Assembly: GCA_910578335.1 (NCBI GenBank)
Contig: CAJTPU010000015.1
Location: 1-64,000, forward strand
Source of the DNA: an uncultured Lachnospiraceae bacterium
Lineage (GTDB): Bacteria; Bacillota; Clostridia; Lachnospirales; Lachnospiraceae
DNA: 64,000 bases
Reading direction: 5' to 3'
This document shows positions 17,102-25,648 of this stretch, piece by piece (position 1 is the stretch's first letter; each line of letters starts with the position of its first letter). The notes beneath the pieces are model-generated. The model was not told the origin of the DNA. It did not search any database and was given only the letters and a program-made list of their open reading frames with translations. The translations under genes and the position numbers were made by a program.

Positions 17102-18589
17102 TTAAGCTAAACGCGCGCTGATTTCCGTCAGCCGGCGTATTTTTTCGATGACCTCATCGGTCAACATCTCCTCTGTCATTCGCCAGAGCCAGTTGCCTCC
17201 CAATGTGGAGGGCTTGTTGATTCTCGCCTCTTTGTCCAGTCCCAGATAGTCCTGCAGAGGAATGACACAGGTGTCGGCAACACTCATCATCGCCATGCGC
17301 ACAAAATCCCAATATTTTTCCTTATCCGGCGTTGCCGCATTATTCATATATGCTTCCGCAAACGCCCTGCTCTCCTCGTCCAGTCCTTTGTACCACTGTA
17401 CCAGCGTCTCATTGTCATGCGTCCCTGTGTAAACCACACAGTTCTTGTCATATGTATGAGGCAGATAGTCCGATTTTTCCCTCGGGTCAAAAGCAAACTC
17501 CAGCACTTTCATGCCCGGATAGCCGCTGTCCTCCAAAAGCCGCTCCACAGACTCCGTCAGAAAGCCCAAGTCCTCTGCGATAATCTCCTTCTCGCCCAGC
17601 CCGGCACGAAGCGCCCGAAACAGCTCCATACCCGGACCCTTCTCCCAGTGCCCGTACTCTGCCGTCTCATCCCCGTAGGGAATGCTGTAATACTCGTCAA
17701 AACCACGGAAATGGTCGATGCGCACCACATCATAAAGCATAAAGCAATGCTCCATTCTGCGGCGCCACCAGCGGTAGCCGCTCTGCCTGTGGTATTCCCA
17801 GCGGTAAAGGGGATTCCCCCAAAGCTGTCCGGTCGCCGAAAAGGAATCCGGCGGACAGCCCGCCACCGCAGTCGGAAGGTACTCGCCGTCAAACTGAAAC
17901 ATTTCCGGATTTGCCCATGCATCGGAGGAGTCAAACGCCACATAGATGGGAATATCACCGATAATCCGTATCCCGTTTGCGTTTGCATATTGTTTCAGCT
18001 TCCTCCATTGTCCAAAAAATACAAACTGCAGATACTTATAAAATTCAATGTCAAAATAGCATTCACGCCGGTAGTAATCCATCGCAAAGGACCAGCGTTT
18101 CCTGATGTCCTCCGCCCATTCGTTCCACGCTGCGCCGTCAAAACGCTCCTTGACCGCCATGAAAAGGGCATAATCCTCCAGCCAGTCTGCATTCTCCGCC
18201 ACAAAACGCAAAAACTCCTGATTTTCCGCGATACGGCTGCGCCCGTATGCCAGCCGCAGCAGGCGAAAACGCTGCCGGTACTGCTTTTCATAGTCAATCT
18301 CTACCGGATTGCCGCCAAAGTCAAACGCTTCACATTCTTCTTTTGTCAGCAGACCCTCTTCCACCAGCGCCTCAGGGTCTATAAAATAGGGATTGCCTGC
18401 AAAAGAGGAAAACGACTGATAAGGCGAATCCCCATAGCTTGTAGGAGACAGCGGCAAAATCTGCCAATAGCTCTGTCCCGCCTCCACCAGTTTGTCAATA
18501 AATGCATACGCTTCCTTTGAAAAACAGCCTATGCCGTATTTTGACGGCAGGCTTGCCACCGGAAGCAGAATCCCGCTTGCTCTTTTCAT
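17102..18589 (-). CDS. malQ: 4-alpha-glucanotransferase
   Basis: 495 residues, the usual GH77 length. The N-terminus (SGILLPVASLPSKYGIGCFS) and YGDSPYQSFSSFAGNPYFIDP are typical. Catalytic residues are visible in VVRIDHFRGF (nucleophile Asp), IAEDLG (acid Glu) and YTGTHDNETL. It transfers maltosyl and longer units between glucans, reshaping imported maltodextrins. Lies 17 bp after pullulanase in the maltodextrin operon. Confidence 0.93.
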   Translation of the reverse strand: MKRASGILLPVASLPSKYGIGCFSKEAYAFIDKLVEAGQSYWQILPLSPTSYGDSPYQSFSSFAGNPYFIDPEALVEEGLLTKEECEAFDFGGNPVEIDYEKQYRQRFRLLRLAYGRSRIAENQEFLRFVAENADWLEDYALFMAVKERFDGAAWNEWAEDIRKRWSFAMDYYRRECYFDIEFYKYLQFVFFGQWRKLKQYANANGIRIIGDIPIYVAFDSSDAWANPEMFQFDGEYLPTAVAGCPPDSFSATGQLWGNPLYRWEYHRQSGYRWWRRRMEHCFMLYDVVRIDHFRGFDEYYSIPYGDETAEYGHWEKGPGMELFRALRAGLGEKEIIAEDLGFLTESVERLLEDSGYPGMKVLEFAFDPREKSDYLPHTYDKNCVVYTGTHDNETLVQWYKGLDEESRAFAEAYMNNAATPDKEKYWDFVRMAMMSVADTCVIPLQDYLGLDKEARINKPSTLGGNWLWRMTEEMLTDEVIEKIRRLTEISARLA

Positions 18590-18605
18590 GTGTCCGGTTC
18601 CTTTC

Positions 18606-20531
18606 CTATTCTATCAGGGCGAGCATCATACCGCTGTGCGCCGCCACCACAACCTCTTTTTCTTCTGTGTGCAGAACTCTCCGCAAATCCGCCGCCTCCG
18701 CATCGACCAAAACCGCCCATCTTCCTTCCGGAAGCCGAAAAGGATAATCCTCCGAATCAGCGTTATAAATCACCAGCAGCTCTTCCACGCCCTCTTCAGA
18801 GGCGCTTCTATTGTCCACGCGGAACGATACCACACCGCTCTTGTATATTTTTTTCTCCGTAATGCGCGTGGATGCAGATGCCGATTTGTCGCACAGCCCG
18901 GGCAGCTTTTTGCGCAGGCGTATCAGCCCCTTGTAATATTCTACCAGCTCTTTGTACTCCACCGACTGGCTCCATTTTAACATATTAATTTCAGGAAGGG
19001 AATTGTAGCTGTTTCCTTCGCCCCATTTGGTTCTTCCAAACTCTTCTCCCGCCTGCATAAACAAATTGCCCTGACAGGTGAAATAGATAAATGCCGCCAG
19101 CTTGTTGGCAGAAAGCACATCTTCATATTTCTTTTCAAACTCAGGCTTCTCATGCATGGAATACACCAGCTTATCCCAGAGGGTAAAATTGTCATGTGCA
19201 GACACATAGTTGATTATCTGGGCGCAGCTCTTCGGCATAAAGCACGTGCCGCCGTCCCGCCAGCCGGTTACCGCAAACAAAAGCAGTGCTTCCAGACCGG
19301 AGCCGCCGTTCACAAACCCGGGCTCTTTCTCGTCAAACACATGCCCTTTAATCACGTCTCTGGTATCATCACTAAAAATACCAATACCGTCATCAAGGCT
19401 CTCCGTATTTTCCTTTAGCGCCGCGCTTGTGCCATCCTCCATAGGAGACGTATCCGCCCGCCACGGTTCCCCGTACAAAAGCTTTTCCCCTTCCCCGAAT
19501 TCCGCGTTTAACTCGCGCCGTATCCGGTTCATCAGCTCCACCGTCAGAAGCCCCATCAGGTCAAAGCGAAAGCCGTCTATATGATATTCTTTCGCCCAGT
19601 ACATCACGGAATCCACAATATAATTATCGACCATCGCCCTGCCGGCTGCAATGTCGTTGCCGCAGGCGGAACCGTCCGAAAGACTGCCGTCCTCCCTGTG
19701 CCGGTAGTAATACCCCGGCACCATGCGCTGCAGCCACGAATCCTCGCTGTAGGTGTGGTTGTATACCACGTCCATCACCACCCGTATGCCATTTTTGTGC
19801 AGAGCCTGCACCATCTCTTTACACTCTCTGATTCTGACCGTCCCATCCGACACATCCGTCGCATAGGAGCCCTCCGGTACATTATAGTTTAACGGGTCGT
19901 AGCCCCAGTTGTACTGCCCGTCGCTTCCCGCCTCGTCCACGGAGCCATAGTCAAAAAACGGCAGCAGATGCACATGGGTAATGCCAAGCTCTTTTAAATA
20001 GTCCATACAGGTCGGATACTTTCCGTTTGTCCCCTGCACTGTAAATGCCTTGTACTTTCCGCGGTAGATTTCCGGTATTCCGCTTTCTTTATCATAAGAG
20101 AAATCTTTAATATGAAGTTCGTATATAATCTGCTCTTTTTCTGCCGCGGGCGCCTTATCCTCCCTAAATCCTTCCGGGTCGGTGCGCTTTAAGTCCACCA
20201 CCATACTCTTTCGCCCATTGCAGTTGCAGCCCGTTGCGTACGGGTCTGCCGTTCGCAGCTTCTTTTCCTCGATATGCACAAGATAGTCATAATACATACC
20301 GTGCAGGTTTTCCGTAAATGCCTGTTTCCATACGCCCTTATCTTCCGGTTCCATTTCCTTTATGACGCACGCTTCTTCGCCGTCATTGCGGTAAAGCCGC
20401 AGCTCAATCTTTTGGGCAAAGGGACTCCATACCTTAAAAACCGTCCCTTCCTCCGTACAGCGAACCCCCAAATCCTTTCCGTCATACCTAAACCGCTCAT
20501 CAAAATCTTCTCCGTTAAAAAAGGTCTTCAC
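18606..20531 (-). CDS. pulA: Type I pullulanase
   Basis: 641 residues, no signal peptide, so intracellular. After an N-terminal CBM48-like domain (TVFKVWSPFAQKIELRLYR) comes a GH13 barrel with the type I pullulanase signature YNWGYDP, the nucleophile region GFRFDLMG and the acid in YGEPW. It cleaves alpha-1,6 links in branched dextrins. Start is GTG behind GAGGAATT. A strong terminator lies between it and the upstream permease gene. Confidence 0.92.
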   Translation of the reverse strand: MKTFFNGEDFDERFRYDGKDLGVRCTEEGTVFKVWSPFAQKIELRLYRNDGEEACVIKEMEPEDKGVWKQAFTENLHGMYYDYLVHIEEKKLRTADPYATGCNCNGRKSMVVDLKRTDPEGFREDKAPAAEKEQIIYELHIKDFSYDKESGIPEIYRGKYKAFTVQGTNGKYPTCMDYLKELGITHVHLLPFFDYGSVDEAGSDGQYNWGYDPLNYNVPEGSYATDVSDGTVRIRECKEMVQALHKNGIRVVMDVVYNHTYSEDSWLQRMVPGYYYRHREDGSLSDGSACGNDIAAGRAMVDNYIVDSVMYWAKEYHIDGFRFDLMGLLTVELMNRIRRELNAEFGEGEKLLYGEPWRADTSPMEDGTSAALKENTESLDDGIGIFSDDTRDVIKGHVFDEKEPGFVNGGSGLEALLLFAVTGWRDGGTCFMPKSCAQIINYVSAHDNFTLWDKLVYSMHEKPEFEKKYEDVLSANKLAAFIYFTCQGNLFMQAGEEFGRTKWGEGNSYNSLPEINMLKWSQSVEYKELVEYYKGLIRLRKKLPGLCDKSASASTRITEKKIYKSGVVSFRVDNRSASEEGVEELLVIYNADSEDYPFRLPEGRWAVLVDAEAADLRRVLHTEEKEVVVAAHSGMMLALIE

Positions 20532-20569
20532 AATTCCTCACTCCTAAGACAGGGCAAAACCCTCAGTTT

Positions 20570-20607
20570 TAAAAAGCTGCCGCAAAATAGACGTTCTCGC
20601 GGCAGCT
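20570..20607 (-). terminator. Intra-operon terminator after the maltodextrin transporter genes
   Basis: On the minus strand AGCTGCCGC and GCGGCAGCT form a 9-bp GC-rich stem followed by TTTTT. It lies between the MalG stop and the pullulanase start, so it probably lowers expression of the enzyme genes relative to the transporter. Confidence 0.75.
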
Positions 20608-20634
20608 CCTCTTTGTATTTTTTCTTGTAGACAA

Positions 20635-21486
20635 TCAGCCCTTTACGGCTCCCGATACGCCTTCCACATAACACTTCTGCGTCATCAGGAAGAGAATCGC
20701 TATCGGTATGGAAATCACAACACAGCCGGCATAGAACTGCGTATAATAATATTCCACAAATTCCTTTTCCAGCATATTCCACAAGCCGATTGCAATGGTA
20801 TAATAAGGCGTTTCATTGCCCATGATAACTTTTGCAAAGATGTAGTCCACCCAGGGACCCATAAACGCCGTCAGCAGCGTATAGGTGATAATCGGCTTTG
20901 ACATGGGAATCGTCACATGGATAAAGGTATCCCATTTGGTTGCGCCATCTATATAAGCCGCCTCATCGATGGTCTTAGGGATTGTATCAAAAAATCCTTT
21001 CGCCATGTAAAAGCCGAGCCCCGCACCGCCGGAGTAGACCAGCACAAGCGCTACCTGCTTTAAAACGCCCGTCTCCAAAAAGCCTAAACCCTTTAAGATA
21101 TAGTACACGGCAATCATGGACATAAAGCCCGGGAACATGCCGAGTATCAGTGCAACGTTCATAAAGGGCTTGCGCATCTTAAAGCGCAGGCGGCTCATAA
21201 CATAGGAAACGCAAAGTACAAAGAACGCGGAAAGCAGCGTACTGAATATGGCAATGATAAGTGTATTCATAAACCATCTAGGAAAATCAACACCGCTGTT
21301 TCCATGGAACAAATTTTTATAATTATCCAGCGTAAAGCCTCTGGGCCATATATAGCTCTTGTAAGAACCGCCTTCCTTACGGAATGAGGTCAGTATCACG
21401 TAGAAAATCGGCAAAACCCAGATAACGCTGAGGATAGCCAGCAGCACATGGCAGGCTGAATTGGTAATAAATCTCTTCGCTCTCAT
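20635..21486 (-). CDS. malG: Maltodextrin ABC transporter permease (MalG)
   Basis: 283 residues, six membrane spans, EAA loop DEAAYIDGATKWDTFIHVTIPM. Its ATG overlaps the stop codon of the MalF gene by one base (TAATG), so the two are translationally coupled. The neighbouring starch enzymes point to maltodextrin as substrate. Confidence 0.88.
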   Translation of the reverse strand: MRAKRFITNSACHVLLAILSVIWVLPIFYVILTSFRKEGGSYKSYIWPRGFTLDNYKNLFHGNSGVDFPRWFMNTLIIAIFSTLLSAFFVLCVSYVMSRLRFKMRKPFMNVALILGMFPGFMSMIAVYYILKGLGFLETGVLKQVALVLVYSGGAGLGFYMAKGFFDTIPKTIDEAAYIDGATKWDTFIHVTIPMSKPIITYTLLTAFMGPWVDYIFAKVIMGNETPYYTIAIGLWNMLEKEFVEYYYTQFYAGCVVISIPIAILFLMTQKCYVEGVSGAVKG

Positions 21487-22880
21487 TATTGGAATGCCCC
21501 CTCATCTTTATAAGCACCGGTTCGACGGTAAGTCAACAGTGACAAAACGGCAAGGATAATAAATACCAAAATACCGATAACGGCACCCAGATTGTAGTCC
21601 TTCTGCGTAATCGTCAGGCGGTAGAGCCAGGTAACCAGCAAATCCGTCTTTCCTGCGTAGTAGTAATCCAAAGAATCGGGACCACCGCCGGACAACAGGA
21701 AGATTACGTTAAAGTTATTGATATTGCCCGTAAAGGACGTTATCAGGTTGGGTGTCATAACAAAGAGCATATAGGGCAGCGTAATTTTTCTAAAGATGGT
21801 CGGCGCGCTTGCACCGTCAATCTTTGCCGCCTCGTAAAGCTCCGCCGGAATGTTCTGCAGAATACCCGTTGTGGACAGCATGGTAAAAGGCACGCCTATC
21901 CAGATATTGATGCAGATAATGGTAATCTTTGCATACAGCGGATTGGTAAAGAACGGTATGGATTCCGTCATGCCAATCACGCCCAGCTCCCTCAGGATTA
22001 CGTTTACGGGACCGTTCGCATTGAAGATAGTCCTCATGCTGAGCAGGGTTACAAACTGCGGAACCGCCACGGACAGCACGAACATAAATCTCCAGAAGCC
22101 CTTGCCCCTCGTTCCCTTGCGGTTAATCAGAAGCGCCAGCAAGAGACCTAAGATAAAACAGCTTACCGTTGCAAATACCGCCCAGATTAAGGTCCATGTC
22201 AGAACCGGCCAGAAGGTTGACGCCAGCTTGCTTCCCTGTGAAAACATAGCCGCAAAATTGTCAAGCCCCACCCAGGAGAACAAGGTTCCGGGCGGCTGGT
22301 GGTTGTGGTCATAGCTGGTAAATGCAATCAGAATCATGAATATCAGCGGTACAATGGTAAAACAGAGAATACCGATGATGGGAAATGCAAGCAGGAACGC
22401 ATGCAGGTTCTCCTCCTGCAGCGAACGCAAATCATCCCTGAAATTCGGCACCTTCAAGCCCTTTTCCTTACGGAACTGCGTACAGTACGCACTCTTTCCC
22501 GACATGCAGGCAACAAAGATAATTGCTGCGGTCAGTACAAAGGTAATCACGCCGTACAGCAGGCAGAGCATGGAGTTGTCGCCCGCGGTGTACTCGTAAA
22601 TCCCCAGCGCCTCGTTGTACGTCTGCCCCTGCTCCACTGTGCCTAAGGTGATAAAGTTACCAATCGCGCCGATTCCAAAGGAAATCATATAGGCGATGTA
22701 GCCGACTTCAATGGCAAGAAACAAAATGCCTCTTACAATCTGTTTGTTTATAATGTTTCCAAGCCCGAATATAAAGAAGGAAAGTCTCGTGACGATATTA
22801 CCCTTTTTGAAGGACTCAGAAACCTTGATATCGGCCGGTCTGCGCGCAGCAGACCGGTCCTTTTTCTTAAATATCCCCAT
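21486..22880 (-). CDS. malF: Maltodextrin ABC transporter permease (MalF) with long N-terminal extension
   Basis: 464 residues, longer than the ~290 of most CUT1 permeases. The extra ~170 N-terminal residues contain three hydrophobic helices and a linker before the core, as in clostridial MalF proteins. The EAA loop is YEAAKIDGASAPTIFRKITLPY. It forms the channel with MalG. No ATPase gene lies in the operon. Confidence 0.88.
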   Translation of the reverse strand: MGIFKKKDRSAARRPADIKVSESFKKGNIVTRLSFFIFGLGNIINKQIVRGILFLAIEVGYIAYMISFGIGAIGNFITLGTVEQGQTYNEALGIYEYTAGDNSMLCLLYGVITFVLTAAIIFVACMSGKSAYCTQFRKEKGLKVPNFRDDLRSLQEENLHAFLLAFPIIGILCFTIVPLIFMILIAFTSYDHNHQPPGTLFSWVGLDNFAAMFSQGSKLASTFWPVLTWTLIWAVFATVSCFILGLLLALLINRKGTRGKGFWRFMFVLSVAVPQFVTLLSMRTIFNANGPVNVILRELGVIGMTESIPFFTNPLYAKITIICINIWIGVPFTMLSTTGILQNIPAELYEAAKIDGASAPTIFRKITLPYMLFVMTPNLITSFTGNINNFNVIFLLSGGGPDSLDYYYAGKTDLLVTWLYRLTITQKDYNLGAVIGILVFIILAVLSLLTYRRTGAYKDEGAFQ

Positions 22881-22902
22881 TCTGGAACCTCCCCCTCAGG
22901 CT

Positions 22903-24210
22903 TTATTCAGCCGTCATAGAATTTACAAAGTTATCCAGCTTCTCCTGTACATTGTCCTTTGTAATTTCTCCACTTCTGATTTCGGTAGGAATTGCATTTG
23001 CATAGGTCCAGTATCTTGCACTGAATACGGAGTTTGCAGGCTGTGCAACACTCGCCATATTCGCTTCATTTACGATTACGGTTGCCATCGGGTCCGCTTT
23101 TACCGCGTCGCTGTTGCCTGCTGCGATATTAGCAGGAATCTGTGCAGACTTCTCATATCTCAAAACCTGATTTTCCTCGTTGCCAAGGAATGCTGCGAAT
23201 GCAACTGCTGCAGCCATGTTCTGAGATGCTGCGTTGACACCGATACACTTAGAGCCGTAGAAGCCTAAGAGCTGGTAGTCGTTGCCGTCCGAATTGAAGG
23301 TAGGAATCACAGCCATGCCAAGGTCGTCGCCAAGGATACCTTTGTACAGGTCATATTCCCAGGAGCCGCCGAACCATGCGCCGATTCTGTGGTCCTCAGC
23401 CAGCTCGGAAACGGAAATTTCACCCTCGTATGCACACTTCTTGTTGTTAATCAAATCAATCAGGTAATTGGTAACTGCAACACCGGTTGCATTGTTCCAG
23501 TCAACGCCTGCGGATAAATCGCTTCCTTCCGGTCCAAAGATGCTTAAGCCTGCGCCGTAGTAGTAGCAGCCCAGTTTCCAGCCGCCTGCGGACTCAAAGT
23601 AGAAGTTGTATACATTATCTGCAGTTTCCTTCGCCATAATCTTCTCTAAGGAAGTAATGTCGTCCTCGCCAAGGATTGTCTTGTCATAGAACATAAAGAA
23701 GGTATTGTGGGTAAAAGGAATGCCGTACAGAGCGCCGTCTACAACAGCGGTTGCCACTACGGACTCTGCGATGGTGTCTTTTACCATCTCCTCGGTGCTG
23801 CCGCCAAGTCTTGCGATTGCGCCTGCCTCTACCATCTGCGGAAGCTGGTCGCTTGCAAACATAAATACGTCTGCTGCAGCATTCACGTCTCTTAATACGT
23901 TCTCAGCGCACTTATCCTCGCCGACAATTTCTGTTGTCCATGTAATGTTCCATTCCGGATGTGCAGCAGCAAAAGCAGCCTGCTGCTCTTCCATAATGCC
24001 GGTGTCCACCTGATTCTGCGGGCACCATACTTTCAAAGTGATATCAGTAACATCACCTGAAGGTGTTGTGTTATTGTCTCCTCCGGCGTTGCTTTCCTGC
24101 GTCGGTGTGGAGCCTCCATTGTTTGTCGCAGGGTCCTTCTTGTCCCCGCAGCCTGCAAGCGATGTAACAGCCATTGCTGTTACCAGCAGTGCAACTAACA
24201 GCTTTTTCAT
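22903..24210 (-). CDS. Maltodextrin-binding lipoprotein (MalE-type)
   Basis: 435 residues. A lipoprotein signal with lipobox LAGC is followed by an Asn/Gly-rich linker. The mature part is a family 1 binding protein (ITLKVWCPQNQVDTGIMEEQQAAFAAAHPEW...) with the AAAVAFAAFLGNEENQ stretch seen in maltose-binding proteins. First gene of the operon that continues with MalF, MalG, pullulanase and malQ. A divergent LacI gene should control it. Confidence 0.87.
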   Translation of the reverse strand: MKKLLVALLVTAMAVTSLAGCGDKKDPATNNGGSTPTQESNAGGDNNTTPSGDVTDITLKVWCPQNQVDTGIMEEQQAAFAAAHPEWNITWTTEIVGEDKCAENVLRDVNAAADVFMFASDQLPQMVEAGAIARLGGSTEEMVKDTIAESVVATAVVDGALYGIPFTHNTFFMFYDKTILGEDDITSLEKIMAKETADNVYNFYFESAGGWKLGCYYYGAGLSIFGPEGSDLSAGVDWNNATGVAVTNYLIDLINNKKCAYEGEISVSELAEDHRIGAWFGGSWEYDLYKGILGDDLGMAVIPTFNSDGNDYQLLGFYGSKCIGVNAASQNMAAAVAFAAFLGNEENQVLRYEKSAQIPANIAAGNSDAVKADPMATVIVNEANMASVAQPANSVFSARYWTYANAIPTEIRSGEITKDNVQEKLDNFVNSMTAE

Positions 24211-24271
24211 TTCTTTCTCCTCCTTAAAATTAAGTATGTAATAATTGATTCGCTATGTTTCGCTTATTAGC

Positions 24272-24300
24272 ATACTACCATACCATTTCTAATCGGTCAA
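24272..24300 (-). promoter_or_regulatory. Promoter of the maltodextrin operon
   Basis: TTGACC (24300-24295), a 17-bp spacer and TAGTAT (24277-24272) on the minus strand, about 60 bp before the MalE start. Confidence 0.6.
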
Positions 24301-24367
24301 CCAGATTTTTATGCATATTCACCATAAATAATGTCTATTTTTGTATTTATTGTACACTTTGCCGATT

Positions 24368-24415
24368 GTTTCTAAACTTTTTTCGTATTTTGTTTCGAAA
24401 CTTTTGTTTCGAATT
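24368..24415. promoter_or_regulatory. Cluster of three GTTTCGAAAC-like operator sites
   Basis: GTTTCTAAAC (24368), the perfect palindrome GTTTCGAAAC (24392) and GTTTCGAATT (24406) lie between the divergent MalE-operon and LacI promoters. LacI-family regulators bind palindromes with a central CG, so these are candidate sites for the adjacent regulator. The rest of the 426-bp gap holds the two promoters and nothing coding. Confidence 0.45.
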
Positions 24416-24548
24416 TTTCGTACCGCCTGCGTCGGAATCTTTTCACAAAAACGCCACACAGCGCTTGCCGTAACGGTTTGGCGCACAGATTGTCCTTCCA
24501 TTGGGACGCTCCTGCCAGTGGGACAGGTACAAAGTTTAGTAACCTTGC

Positions 24549-24577
24549 TTGTGTTTCACCCTTTCTCTTGTTATAAT
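24549..24577 (+). promoter_or_regulatory. Promoter of the LacI-type regulator
   Basis: TTGTGT (24549-24554), 17-bp spacer and a consensus TATAAT (24572-24577), 60 bp before the ATG. Confidence 0.6.
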
Positions 24578-24636
24578 CAATTCATAGGCAAAAACCTTTT
24601 TTGTCATCTTTAACAAATTTTCCGGGAGGGCTCCGT

Positions 24637-25635
24637 ATGGCTACCATTAATGATATTGCCCAAAAGCTTGGCATTTCCAAAAGCACGGTTTCTAAGGGGT
24701 TAAATAATGCTACCGATATAAGCGACGAGATGCGCAGGCAGATTCTGGAGACAGCCGTGGAACTTGGCTATGTCAATAAGCGTATGCAGAAACGGGAAAA
24801 GAAAATCTGTATTCTTGTGGAAAATATGGAGTACGATACCCCCAATCAATTCGGACATGACATTGTGCTGGGTTTTAAGCAGATGGCTGAACCCGAAGGC
24901 TGGGCGGTGGACGTCATTCCCATCAGCATCAATATGCAGAAGTTAAATCCCTACAGTGTTTTTATGCTGCAGCAGGGCTATCAGGCTTCCTTTATACTCG
25001 GACTGTCTCTTTTAGACCCCTGGATGCAGGAGCTTCGAACCGCCAAGATGCCTACCGTACTCTACGACAATTATATCAAGGACAATCCCTGCATCGCCTC
25101 CGTGGGCTGCGACAATCAGGAAGGCTTTGATTTGGCTGTACGCCATCTGGCAAAGCTGGGACACAAAAAAATCGGGCTCATATCAGGCCCGCTGGATTCT
25201 TATATTTTGAAAGCACGCTATCACGCTTATCTCAACGCTTTGGAAAAGTACGGGCTGGAAATCAACGAAGACTACATCGGACTTGGTTATTATGTATCGG
25301 AATCCACCCGCAAATATATTCCCAAGCTGTTGGAGCAGGGCGTCACCGCCATTCTTTTTTCCCACGACGTGCGCGCCATTTCCGCCATTGCGGAGTTTGA
25401 CGACAGGGATATCCGTATCCCCGACGATATCAGCATCGTGGGCTTCGACGACCTGCCCATGACCGCGTACACGACGCCGCCCCTCACCACGGTCAGGCAG
25501 GACAGGATTGCCCTTGGGCAATGCGGCTTTTATGCGCTCTCCTGCCTGCTCAACCATGTGTCCATCGGTTCCATACTGTTACGGGCGCCGCTCATCATCA
25601 GAGGCTCTACCGGTCCTGCGCCCCAAAAGGAATAA
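24637..25635 (+). CDS. LacI family regulator of the maltodextrin locus
   Basis: 332 residues. The LacI helix-turn-helix opens the protein (ATINDIAQKLGISKSTVSKGLN), followed by a periplasmic-binding-protein-like sensor domain (ISIVGFDDLPMTAYTTPPLTTVRQD). Start is the ATG behind GGGAGGG. It is divergent from the MalE-F-G operon and is the natural candidate repressor or activator of it. Its 3' end converges on the GH31 gene with only 13 bp between. Confidence 0.88.
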   Translation: MATINDIAQKLGISKSTVSKGLNNATDISDEMRRQILETAVELGYVNKRMQKREKKICILVENMEYDTPNQFGHDIVLGFKQMAEPEGWAVDVIPISINMQKLNPYSVFMLQQGYQASFILGLSLLDPWMQELRTAKMPTVLYDNYIKDNPCIASVGCDNQEGFDLAVRHLAKLGHKKIGLISGPLDSYILKARYHAYLNALEKYGLEINEDYIGLGYYVSESTRKYIPKLLEQGVTAILFSHDVRAISAIAEFDDRDIRIPDDISIVGFDDLPMTAYTTPPLTTVRQDRIALGQCGFYALSCLLNHVSIGSILLRAPLIIRGSTGPAPQKE

Positions 25636-25648
25636 GGAGGTTTTTCGT

